From an uncultured Odoribacter sp. (GTDB lineage: Bacteria; Bacteroidota; Bacteroidia; Bacteroidales; Marinifilaceae), in assembly GCA_905204385.1 (NCBI GenBank), contig CAJKZL010000156.1:1-7001 (forward strand): a stretch of DNA of 7,001 nucleotides, read 5' to 3'. Under the pieces are notes generated by a model. It was not told the origin of the DNA. It worked only from the letters and a program-made list of their open reading frames with translations, and made no database searches. The position numbers and the translations under genes were made by a program. Positions 1 through 5,597 of the stretch are shown here, in pieces. Position 1 is the first letter of the stretch; each line of letters starts with the position of its first letter.

Positions 1-744
1 CGTCTCCGTTCCGTCGCCGGCAGTTACAGCCAGCATGCTGTTATCTTCCGAAAATGCAATATCGTTGACCACTGCTGCAGCCGCCAATTGAGTACGCAAT
101 ATTCCTTCCCTCAAGTTCCATACCTCGACATTCGCATCTCCGGCTGCTGCCAGATAATAATTATTGGTACTGACAGCCAGTTTTACCGGTGTCAAAGTTG
201 ATTTCAAGGTACGGAAAGAAGCATAAGCCTTGGTATCGTACAGCATCAATTCCCCTCCGGAGGTCGCCACTACAAATGTCTTGGCATCCGGGGCATAACA
301 AATAGCGGTCGGCTGAACCGCCTCGGGAAAACTGATTTTAAACTGGCATTCATTGCTATTATTCGCGGAATAGATTTCCACTCCGCTTTGATGGCTTCCA
401 CGGCTCAGACGGGAATTGATCTTTGCCAATCCCTTGGCTGCTTTTTCCGGCAATCCCGCCGGCCGGGCCGGAGGTGCTGTCAACAGGGCACATGAAGCCC
501 CCCCCGGCTGAATGGCCAGCTGACTGATGTTTTTTACTCGGTCGGCTAAACAAAAATTTTTCAGATTATATACTTTCCCGTTGGATAAATACAAAATCTG
601 AAAGGAATAGGAATCGAAGGTTGCGGGAGTCCACGCAACATTAAACACTTTTTTCAAAACACTATGATCTCCCGACGGCTGTGCCTGAAGCAAAACAGCA
701 GGAAACAAACAAAGCACGATGATGATAGATAAAATACGTTTCAT
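1..744 (-). CDS. Secreted WD40-repeat (beta-propeller) protein, 3' end outside window
   Basis: Reading the minus strand from the ATG at 744 gives 248 codons with no stop up to the window edge, so the gene is partial. The product begins with a signal peptide: a KR start, a hydrophobic core to about residue 19 and a likely cleavage after LQA (residues 19-21). There is no lipobox, so it is probably periplasmic or exposed rather than a lipoprotein. Three WD40-like blades are visible: residues 145-171 (YAPDAKTFVVAT, then LMLYDT), 186-211 (GDANVEVWNL) and 225 onward (IAFSEDNSMLAVTAGDG), the last cut by the edge. Residues 89-110 are rich in Ala, Pro and Lys and look like a linker. WD40 propellers are usually binding scaffolds; no enzymatic residues are seen and no specific function can be given. 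It diverges from the aspartic protease gene across a 323-bp gap. The start is supported by the signal peptide; the ribosome site is weak (AAGAAG about 8 bases upstream). Confidence 0.85.
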   Translation of the reverse strand, partial: MKRILSIIIVLCLFPAVLLQAQPSGDHSVLKKVFNVAWTPATFDSYSFQILYLSNGKVYNLKNFCLADRVKNISQLAIQPGGASCALLTAPPARPAGLPEKAAKGLAKINSRLSRGSHQSGVEIYSANNSNECQFKISFPEAVQPTAICYAPDAKTFVVATSGGELMLYDTKAYASFRTLKSTLTPVKLAVSTNNYYLAAAGDANVEVWNLREGILRTQLAAAAVVNDIAFSEDNSMLAVTAGDGTET

Positions 745-796
745 ATAATTTACTTCTTATTACTATTCACACTGATAATTATCTCTTTTGCCACTA

Positions 797-816
797 AAAA
801 AAACGATCGTTTTTTT
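797..816. repeat. 20-bp perfect palindrome, possible operator
   Basis: A run of seven A, then CGATCG, then seven T forms a perfect inverted repeat without a loop. A near copy of its core (AACGATCGTT at 802-811 versus ATCGATCGTT at 920-929, 9 of 10 identical) lies 118 bp away in the same divergent gap. Such symmetry suggests a binding site for a dimeric regulator, or simply local duplex structure. No T-run follows a looped stem, so it is not a normal terminator. Function is inferred only. Confidence 0.35.
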
Positions 817-859
817 CATATGATTTTATTTTTATGACAAAAAATATTAATCAATTGAG

Positions 860-888
860 TTGCAGATAGGAATAATTTTATATTTTTG
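860..888 (+). promoter_or_regulatory. Candidate Bacteroidetes promoter toward the aspartic protease
   Basis: TATTTTTG at 881-888 matches the Bacteroidetes -7 consensus TAnnTTTG, with a TTG at 860-862 about 18 bases upstream as a possible -33 element. Transcription would start near 895 and leave a leader of roughly 170 bases before the ATG at 1068. The region is very AT-rich, so chance matches are possible. Confidence 0.35.
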
Positions 889-1006
889 TGACACTTAGTC
901 GCATTTAGCAACAATCTTAATCGATCGTTTTCGTTGGTTAAGGTTGCGAAAAAGCAGCAAATATTCTAGGGACTAATAGCATCTGGTGTATATTTCCCAA
1001 ATAAAC

Positions 1007-1071
1007 AAAGAGGAAGTTTTTCTGTGATAGTCACCAAAATCTTGCCGATTTTGCATAATTTTGTAATATGA
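1007..1071 (+). promoter_or_regulatory. Possible leader mini-ORF overlapping the protease start
   Basis: AAAGAGGAAG at 1007-1016 is the best Shine-Dalgarno-like stretch in this gap. About 8 bases downstream a GTG (1024) opens a 15-codon frame (MIVTKILPILHNFVI) whose TGA at 1069-1071 overlaps the protease ATG at 1068 in an ATGA arrangement. The protease ATG itself has no ribosome site. The stretch also contains an inverted repeat, CAAAATC/GATTTTG (1035-1041 and 1047-1053), and a TAATTTTG -7-like motif at 1056-1063. A short GTG frame can easily arise by chance. Confidence 0.18.
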
Positions 1072-2018
1072 AAAAAACAATCCGAATCCATAGATTCTTT
1101 TGCGTGTTATTTGCAACTGTTTTAGCACCGCTCTGCATACACGCAAGAATGCTAAATAATACTCCAATCGGAGAAATTCCGTTTGTTCTAGGTGAAGATA
1201 ACCGTATTTATGTTACCGCATTTGTGTATGGCTCGGATTCATTGAGGTTTTTAGTAGATACAGGCGCTTCGTCCATTGTGTTAAACACCAATTCTCCAAA
1301 ACTCAAAAATTATATTCAAGCAGGGCAAACAGTTGATAATTTGGGTTCATCGGGCGAAAACAAAATTTTATATAGCGATAATAATTCCGTTAGAATCGGT
1401 ACCGTACAATACGACAAGGCTGGATGCGCTCACATTCCTTATCCACCTGAATACTGGGATGGAGTATTGGGGTTGAATGGCTTGGCAGCGTTTAACATCG
1501 AAATAAATTACGATGATTTCAAAATATATTGCTATCCTAAAGACACCTTGGAGATAGAGGAAACATTCATTTCATTTCCATTCGTTTATAAATATAATGT
1601 ACTATTTATAGAACTTCCGATCAGACTACACGGCACTCTCTATCCTCTCAATTTGGAAGTCGATACCGGCTCCGACCGGGTTATAGACCTGAACACGCCT
1701 TTTGTCCATAAAAATAATCTTCTGGAAACACAAAAACCGTTTGCAATATCTCGTATTGCAAGTTCGGACGGAGGGAGCGGAGAGTTGAAAAATGTATATT
1801 TCGATGAAGTGATTGTCGGCCCGTATAGATTGCCCAAAGTGGCCGGTGCTTTTTCAACGCTTGACTCGGGGATGTTGAGCAAAGAAGATATTGACGGAAT
1901 GATAGGTAATAATTTCTTGAAACGTTTCAATATGCTTATCGATTTCCAAAATCAAAAGATATATCTTCAGCCCAACAATTTTTTATACACTCCATTTTAC
2001 GACTTCCTCGTTAAATAA
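1068..2018 (+). CDS. Exported two-lobed aspartic protease (pepsin/retropepsin-like)
   Basis: The 316-residue product starts with a signal peptide (KK at the N-terminus, hydrophobic residues 10-23, cleavage likely after IHA at residues 24-26). Two homologous lobes follow. Lobe 1 has the catalytic loop FLVDTGAS (D64, T65, G66) and the hydrophobic-hydrophobic-Gly element GVLGLNGL (132-139), then FNIEINYDDFKIY (142-154). Lobe 2 repeats the order: LEVDTGS (D199), GMIGNNFL (277-284) and FNMLIDFQNQKIY (287-299). Two DTG loops in one chain suggest a pepsin-like active site formed within a monomer, whereas single-lobe retropepsins dimerise. The substrate is unknown; a periplasmic or surface location is inferred. 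The start is chosen because only it includes the signal peptide, although no Shine-Dalgarno is present. Base composition is AT-rich (sampled 60-base lines 30-37% GC) compared with the minus-strand genes, which may reflect transfer. It converges on kdsB. Confidence 0.85.
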   Translation: MKKTIRIHRFFCVLFATVLAPLCIHARMLNNTPIGEIPFVLGEDNRIYVTAFVYGSDSLRFLVDTGASSIVLNTNSPKLKNYIQAGQTVDNLGSSGENKILYSDNNSVRIGTVQYDKAGCAHIPYPPEYWDGVLGLNGLAAFNIEINYDDFKIYCYPKDTLEIEETFISFPFVYKYNVLFIELPIRLHGTLYPLNLEVDTGSDRVIDLNTPFVHKNNLLETQKPFAISRIASSDGGSGELKNVYFDEVIVGPYRLPKVAGAFSTLDSGMLSKEDIDGMIGNNFLKRFNMLIDFQNQKIYLQPNNFLYTPFYDFLVK

Positions 2019-2095
2019 GTTTTTTGTTTTGCCGTTATCGAATTTGCCACGGAATCTTAGACGTATTAATTAAGATCAGTATTTTGCCTTGAAAT

Positions 2096-2848
2096 TTATT
2101 TTAAAAGCAAAACCTCCCTGGCTTTTTCAAGGTCTTCAGGGGTATCTATTCCGATGGATTCATGATCCGTGAAGCGGACAGCAATGTTATATCCATTTTC
2201 CAGCCACCTCAATTGTTCCAGCGATTCCGCCTTTTCGAGTTCTCCCTGCGACAGGGAAGTGATTTCCTTCAGCACTTTCGGACGATAAGCATACATTCCG
2301 ACATGTTTATAGAAAGGAGTGGATTCCAGCCATTGTTTTCCGTCCACGCCCCTGCAATAAGGAATGGCTGAGCGAGAAAAATACAAGGCTTTGCCTCCGG
2401 CCGTACAAACCACTTTTACTTTATTGGGATCGAAAATATCGTCATTGCATTCGAATTTCTTGGCCAAAGTAGCGATTTGCACCTCCGGATTTTCAAAACA
2501 AGACAGGAGGGAAGTCACCTGCGCAGGCAAAATAAAAGGCTCGTCCCCTTGAATATTGACCACCACATCAAACGTTTTGCCGGTTTGTCCGGCAATCCGG
2601 CAAAAAGCCTCGTAACAACGGTCTGTACCACTGCGGTGTTCCGTGGAAGTCATCACCGCCTTCCCGCCGAAATTCACCACGCAATCGTATATTCTCCGGT
2701 CATCGGTGGCCACAAAAACGTCATCGGCCACTTGCATCGCCTTTTCGACAACATGCCCGATCACGGGCTTTCCTCCGATTTCCGCCAAGGGTTTTCCGGG
2801 AAAACGGGTAGAGGCATACCGTGCCGGAATTAAAATTAAAGCTTTCAT
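2096..2848 (-). CDS. kdsB: 3-deoxy-manno-octulosonate cytidylyltransferase (CMP-KDO synthetase)
   Basis: KdsB activates KDO with CTP to give CMP-KDO, the donor for the lipopolysaccharide inner core, in the cytoplasm. The 250-residue protein has the usual family length (about 245-255). Visible signatures are the nucleotide-binding N-terminus IPARYASTRFPGKPL (residues 7-21), VATDD (46-50), HRSGTDR (71-77), VNIQGDEPFI (97-106) holding the metal and CTP site, LYFSRSAIPY (155-164), KHVGMYAYR (181-189), LEQLRWLENG (210-219) and IDTPEDL (234-240). All expected motifs are present, so it should be active. The ATG at 2848 is chosen because it places the family's conserved IPARYASTR motif right at the N-terminus; an in-frame GTG at 2875 would add nine unconserved residues. 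It lies 69 bases downstream of the bactofilin stop on the same strand and is probably co-transcribed with it. No clear terminator follows in the short gap to the convergent protease gene. Confidence 0.96.
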   Translation of the reverse strand: MKALILIPARYASTRFPGKPLAEIGGKPVIGHVVEKAMQVADDVFVATDDRRIYDCVVNFGGKAVMTSTEHRSGTDRCYEAFCRIAGQTGKTFDVVVNIQGDEPFILPAQVTSLLSCFENPEVQIATLAKKFECNDDIFDPNKVKVVCTAGGKALYFSRSAIPYCRGVDGKQWLESTPFYKHVGMYAYRPKVLKEITSLSQGELEKAESLEQLRWLENGYNIAVRFTDHESIGIDTPEDLEKAREVLLLK

Positions 2849-2917
2849 GATATCTGATTTTAGGCTGGATTTCACTCCCGGCAGTAAGCCAACCGAGGAT
2901 ATCCGAAACCCGATCTA

Positions 2918-3280
2918 TTATTCCTTCACCGTTCCCCGGTTGTCTTTTCTCAGCGTTTGACAATTCCCGTTGAACATCACGCCCGGTTCCACCGACATCA
3001 CACCATAGGATATATTGCCTGTGATCCTGGCAGGAGCATTCAAAGAAAGGGTACCCGTAACGACAATATCGCCGACAACGACACCCTGCACATCTATATT
3101 GGCACACTCTATATTGCCTTCGATCCTGGCCGTACTTCCCACCACCAGCCTACCTGAAGTCACGATTTTTCCCTTAATGACACCATCCACCCTGATATCG
3201 TTTTTGGTGGTAATATCCCCGACAATCACTGTCCCTTCGCACAATAAATTAACGGCATTACCCGGGTTATCCTTACTCAT
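2918..3280 (-). CDS. Bactofilin (polymer-forming cytoskeletal protein), intact copy
   Basis: This 120-residue protein has the bactofilin beta-helix pattern, with short strands repeating about every 16-18 residues: CEGTVIVGDI (14-23), IRVDGVIKGKI (29-39), ARIEGNIECANIDVQGVVVGDIVV (from 51 to 74) and ARITGNIS (84-91), ending in VEPGVMFNGNC (97-107). Bactofilins self-assemble without nucleotides into filaments or patches at the inner face of the membrane and help organise cell shape or cell-wall machinery. Short tails of about 12 and 13 residues flank the core, which is typical. It follows a broken sister copy with only 15 bases between that copy's terminal stop and this ATG, and it precedes kdsB, so the three likely form one transcript. 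The ATG at 3280 is the natural start because the core begins about ten residues later. Whether it acts in envelope assembly with KDO synthesis is inference from position only. Confidence 0.92.
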   Translation of the reverse strand: MSKDNPGNAVNLLCEGTVIVGDITTKNDIRVDGVIKGKIVTSGRLVVGSTARIEGNIECANIDVQGVVVGDIVVTGTLSLNAPARITGNISYGVMSVEPGVMFNGNCQTLRKDNRGTVKE

Positions 3281-3295
3281 ATTTACTCAATTTGA

Positions 3296-3646
3296 TTATT
3301 TCGATGTATTCTTTAGTTTCAAACCAAGCCCGATTTTAGCCCCTGGAACGATCTCCAGCCCGGCAGCCACCAACGCGCCTTTGATTTCTGCATTTTTCCC
3401 CAGGAAAGCCTGGCGGGCGACGCACGCATTTCCCGTAATTATTCCATCCAGATACAACTCGCTGCAATCTATATTTTTTTAGTATACTGCTTTTACAGAG
3501 ATCTACACCCGCTTCTCCCCCACCACATTTCCCTGGATAAAGCCATTCACACCTATATTCTTATCACACTTGACATTTCCCTCAATCCTGGTCCCTTCGA
3601 GAATCCAGCATCCCTCACTCCTATTGTCAAAATCCTCCTGATTCAT
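3296..3646 (-). pseudogene. Second bactofilin gene, broken by two in-frame stop codons
   Basis: From the ATG at 3646 the frame encodes 47 residues of bactofilin sequence (ILEGTRIEGNVKCDKNI, then GFIQGNVV at 36-43), then hits TAG at 3503-3505 (codon 48) and TAA at 3479-3481 (codon 56). Reading through both in the same frame gives ISVKAVY between them and then a normal bactofilin C-terminal half (NIDCSELYLDGIITGN, then LGKNAEIKG) up to TAA at 3296-3298, for 117 codons in all. The whole frame aligns to the intact neighbour without gaps; the stops fall opposite its V46 and E54. Full length and frame are therefore preserved and only nonsense changes break it. No ATG exists in the second half, so independent expression of that part is unlikely. 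A 47-residue fragment could still be made, but a truncated beta-helix is unlikely to polymerise. It lies between the fabH terminator and the intact bactofilin. Confidence 0.85.
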
Positions 3647-3663
3647 AAAGATAAAATTCTGAC

Positions 3664-3671
3664 CGAAGATA
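3664..3671 (-). promoter_or_regulatory. Weak candidate -7 element for the bactofilin-kdsB unit
   Basis: On the minus strand TATCTTCG differs from the TAnnTTTG consensus at one base. It sits just downstream of the fabH terminator and 18 bases before the broken bactofilin ATG at 3646, which is where a promoter for this unit would be expected. No convincing -33 element was found. Confidence 0.3.
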
Positions 3672-3684
3672 AGACAACTAATCG

Positions 3685-3714
3685 AAAAAAAAAAGCCGCT
3701 ATTGCGGCTTTTTT
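3685..3714. terminator. Bidirectional rho-independent terminator after fabH
   Basis: GCCGC (3695-3699) and GCGGC (3704-3708) form a GC stem with loop TATT, extended by A/T pairs on both sides. On the minus strand ten T follow the stem (complement of A at 3685-3694), ideal for ending fabH transcription; on the plus strand six T follow (3709-3714). The stem directly abuts the ancestral fabH stop (TGA at 3714-3716), which supports the view that fabH originally ended there and not at 3798. Confidence 0.9.
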
Positions 3715-4727
3715 CATTTCTTAGGATCGTATGCCCATTTGAGCCAGACTGCTCCCCAGGTAAATCCGGCGCCAAAAGCAGCCAGAATCAGGTTATCTCA
3801 CTTATGAAGCTGATTTTCCCACTCGTATAAACACAATGGAATGGTCGCGGAAGTCGTATTCCCGTATTTTTGTATATTGATCATCACTTTAGAAGGATCG
3901 AGGCCCATACGGTCGCCGGTTGCAGCTATAATCCTCAGGTTCGCCTGATGAGGAACCAGCCAGGCGACGTCCTCGGAGGAGAGGTTGTTCTTCTCCATGA
4001 TTTCCACGGCTGTATCGGCCATTTTGGTCACCGCATGCTTGAAAACAAACTGCCCGTCCTGATAAATAAAATGTTCCCGGTTGGTGACGGTCTCGATAGA
4101 AGGAGGGTTCAAGGATCCACCTGCCTTCATATATAAATGATCGCGCCCCATGCCATCGGACCTCAGGATATGATCCATCACCCCCAATTCTTCCGTGGTC
4201 GGCTCCAGCAACACGGCAGCAGCGGCATCTCCGAACAGAGGACAGGTCTTACGGTCGGTATAATCTGTGATGACAGACATTTTCTCGCAACCCACAAAGA
4301 CCACTTTTTTATATCTCCCGCTCTCCACATATTGCGTGGCAGTCACTAATCCGAAAAGGAATCCGGAACATCCTGCATTCAAATCAAATCCAAAAGCATT
4401 TTTTACTCCTACCATATCGGCAATGATTTGCGCGTTAGCAGGAAAATGCATATCCGGGGTCACTGTCGCGCAGATCAAGAGATCTACTTCCTCGGGTGTA
4501 GTTCCGGTTTTTCTGAATAAATCTTCAATGGCCCGGGCTCCCATCCATGCGCTTCCTTTTGCAGGGTCTTTCAGAATATGTCTTTCTTTTATCCCTACAC
4601 GGGTCATAATCCATTCGTCAGAAGTATCCACCATCCGACTCAGCTCTTCATTATTCAGGATATAATCGGGATAGTAAGCCCCAACACCGGTTATTATGGC
4701 TTTTGGCCTGTTCATCTGCATAGTCAT
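3714..4727 (-). pseudogene. fabH: 3-oxoacyl-ACP synthase III (KASIII), interrupted by premature TGA
   Basis: FabH condenses an acyl-CoA primer with malonyl-ACP to start fatty-acid synthesis. The uninterrupted part (3798-4727, 309 residues) matches Bacteroidetes FabH throughout: [13 protein letters not shown] (37-49), active-site Cys in [10 protein letters not shown] (C120), VPHQANLRI (H260) and [13 protein letters not shown] (N290), so the catalytic triad is complete. It then stops at TGA 3798-3800, where the family has Gly in a K-G-D-N motif; GGA to TGA is a single base change. Reading on in frame gives 27 more residues with the canonical AAFGAGFTWGAV and LKW tail, ending at TGA 3714-3716 against the terminator. 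The lost C-terminal strand packs in the core next to the active site, so the truncated product is probably inactive or unstable. The start could also be the ATG at 4713, five codons in, by similarity. It lies downstream of rpmF. A second fabH elsewhere in the genome, or a sequencing error, would explain survival. Confidence 0.85.
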
Positions 4728-4789
4728 AAATTTTAATCAGATGTCCCCTCAGCACGCCGAGGGTAAACATTAACGATATAAACAACCTT

Positions 4790-4812
4790 AGCCTCCTAAA
4801 CAATAGGAGGCT
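4790..4812 (-). terminator. Hairpin between rpmF and fabH (possible attenuator or processing site)
   Basis: AGCCTCCTA (4790-4798) and TAGGAGGCT (4804-4812) make a perfect 9-bp stem with a 5-base loop, 38 bases after the rpmF stop and about 60 before the fabH start. On the minus strand it is followed by AAGGTTGTTTATAT, only moderately T-rich, so it may be a leaky terminator, an attenuator or an mRNA-stabilising element that sets fabH output below that of rpmF. A second, weaker pairing CCCTC/GAGGG (4746-4750 and 4759-4763) lies closer to the fabH start. Confidence 0.5.
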
Positions 4813-4850
4813 GGCTGATATGATTTAAAACAATCCTATAAGTGACAAGA

Positions 4851-5036
4851 TTATGCTACTACTGCTTTCTCAATAGCCAACTTTCCCCTGTAATATCCAC
4901 ATTCAGGACATACTGTATGATACTGTACAGCAGCACCACAGTTAGAGCACTTTGCAATAGCGGTTACCGTAATTGCATCATGTGTTCTTCTCTTATTTCT
5001 TCTCTGTTTTGAGGTTCGATGTTTCGGATGTGCCAT
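4851..5036 (-). CDS. rpmF: 50S ribosomal protein bL32
   Basis: A 61-residue basic protein with the invariant L32 start MAHPKHRTSKQRRNKRRTH, followed by a zinc ribbon with Cys at 30, 33, 43 and 46 (KCSNCG and CPECG). It binds 23S rRNA near the peptidyl-transferase region of the large subunit. All four cysteines are present, so this is the zinc-binding (C+) form. The length is normal for the family. Its start lies 15 bases after the yceD stop, preceded by GAAGAA, and the two genes are surely one transcript. This yceD-rpmF-fabH order is widespread in bacteria, normally with plsX between rpmF and fabH; plsX is absent here. Confidence 0.98.
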   Translation of the reverse strand: MAHPKHRTSKQRRNKRRTHDAITVTAIAKCSNCGAAVQYHTVCPECGYYRGKLAIEKAVVA

Positions 5037-5051
5037 TTCTTCGTTATTTAT

Positions 5052-5564
5052 TTAGTTATTAATTAATTTTCTAAGCTCGTCCCATCTCGGGTCTATGGGC
5101 TTTTCATCTTCCTGTTTTACGTATTCTTTCAGGACTTCCTGCATGTCTTCGTCGCACTTGCCTTCCGGATGAACCACCCGCATCGGATAATTCAGCATAT
5201 AAGCTTCATACAGATAGGTGCTCAAATCCAGGTAATCCTCTTCCGGCGTGATGACAATATAATCGTCTTCATTTCCTTCTTCCCGTTCACTTTGTTTGAC
5301 GTATAGATTCATCTCCCCTTCGATAGGCAGATCTATCTCTCCCAAACAACGGTCGCAAGTCGCCTTCACTTTCCCGCTGATCTTTATCCTGACCTCCATC
5401 AAAAGTGAACTTTTGACGATTTCCACATCAGCCATAATCCTCCCCCGCGTTCCTTCGGTTGCATCAAAACAATCGAAAAACGCTTGTTCCAGTATGAACT
5501 CAAAAGAGTGTTTCCCCTCTCCTAACCCCCTGAATGCTATTTTGTATTCTTTCAATCTATCCAC
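5052..5564 (-). CDS. YceD/DUF177 family protein (23S rRNA accumulation protein)
   Basis: The family is linked to large-subunit rRNA accumulation and nearly always sits directly upstream of rpmF, as here. With the GTG start at 5564 the product has 170 residues. Visible features are LKEYKIAFRGLGEGKHSFEF near the N-terminus, the conserved CDRC pair (C70, C73) within ATCDRCLGEI, the acidic stretch before YIVITPEED, the helix DLSTYLYEAYMLNYPMR followed by HPEGKC (C137), and the C-terminal DPRWDELRKL. The frame is open upstream to an ATG at 5606, but a TATCTTTG promoter element (5586-5593) lies inside that extension and the extra 14 residues are not typical of the family, so GTG is preferred. An AGGA lies only two bases before this GTG; the TTG at 5555 is a less likely alternative. 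It is the first gene of the yceD-rpmF-fabH transcript and could also receive read-through from rsgA. Confidence 0.9.
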   Translation of the reverse strand: MDRLKEYKIAFRGLGEGKHSFEFILEQAFFDCFDATEGTRGRIMADVEIVKSSLLMEVRIKISGKVKATCDRCLGEIDLPIEGEMNLYVKQSEREEGNEDDYIVITPEEDYLDLSTYLYEAYMLNYPMRVVHPEGKCDEDMQEVLKEYVKQEDEKPIDPRWDELRKLINN

Positions 5565-5585
5565 TATCCTAGAAGTAAAACGGCG

Positions 5586-5593
5586 CAAAGATA
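5586..5593 (-). promoter_or_regulatory. -7 promoter element for yceD-rpmF-fabH
   Basis: On the minus strand TATCTTTG is an exact match to the Bacteroidetes -7 consensus TAnnTTTG and is followed by GCGCCG. Transcription would start near 5580, giving a leader of about 15 bases before the GTG at 5564. It is identical to the elements used before rsgA and rdgB. No clean -33 TTTG is seen; that position is occupied by the heptamer repeats. Confidence 0.6.
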
Positions 5594-5597
5594 ATAC

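Noticed and set aside
359..553. 64-codon minus-strand frame inside the WD40 gene
   Set aside because: It lies in a different frame of the WD40 gene, whose reading is continuous and supported by a signal peptide and propeller blades.
973..1167. 64-codon minus-strand frame across the intergenic gap and protease start
   Set aside because: It runs antisense into the protease signal peptide, has no ribosome site and no recognisable features.
2019..2095. Terminator between the convergent protease and kdsB genes
   Set aside because: Only an AT-only 6-bp inverted repeat (ATCTTA/TAAGAT at 2054-2059 and 2071-2076) with an 11-base loop and no T-run was found; T-rich sequence after 2018 lacks a stem.
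2846..2875. Upstream GTG start for kdsB at 2875
   Set aside because: It adds nine unconserved residues; the KdsB family begins right at the strand leading into IPARYASTR, which the ATG at 2848 provides.
2721..3107. 128-codon minus-strand frame across the bactofilin-kdsB junction
   Set aside because: It overlaps both genes in another frame, is Cys/Arg-rich and has no family features.
3015..3482. 155-codon plus-strand open frame over the bactofilin region
   Set aside because: It is antisense to clear bactofilin sequence, has no recognisable domain and a Pro/Thr/Ser-rich composition expected from a shadow frame.
3479..3505. Frameshift as the cause of the split bactofilin
   Set aside because: Both halves and the seven codons between the stops are in one frame, and the alignment to the intact neighbour needs no gap.
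3714..3800. UGA recoded as glycine (alternative genetic code)
   Set aside because: UGA ends rsgA at 5645-5647 at about the normal family length and also ends the ancestral fabH frame at 3714-3716. The other genes look bacterial code 11 from a Bacteroidetes, and the adjacent bactofilin is broken by TAG and TAA, so mutation is simpler than recoding.
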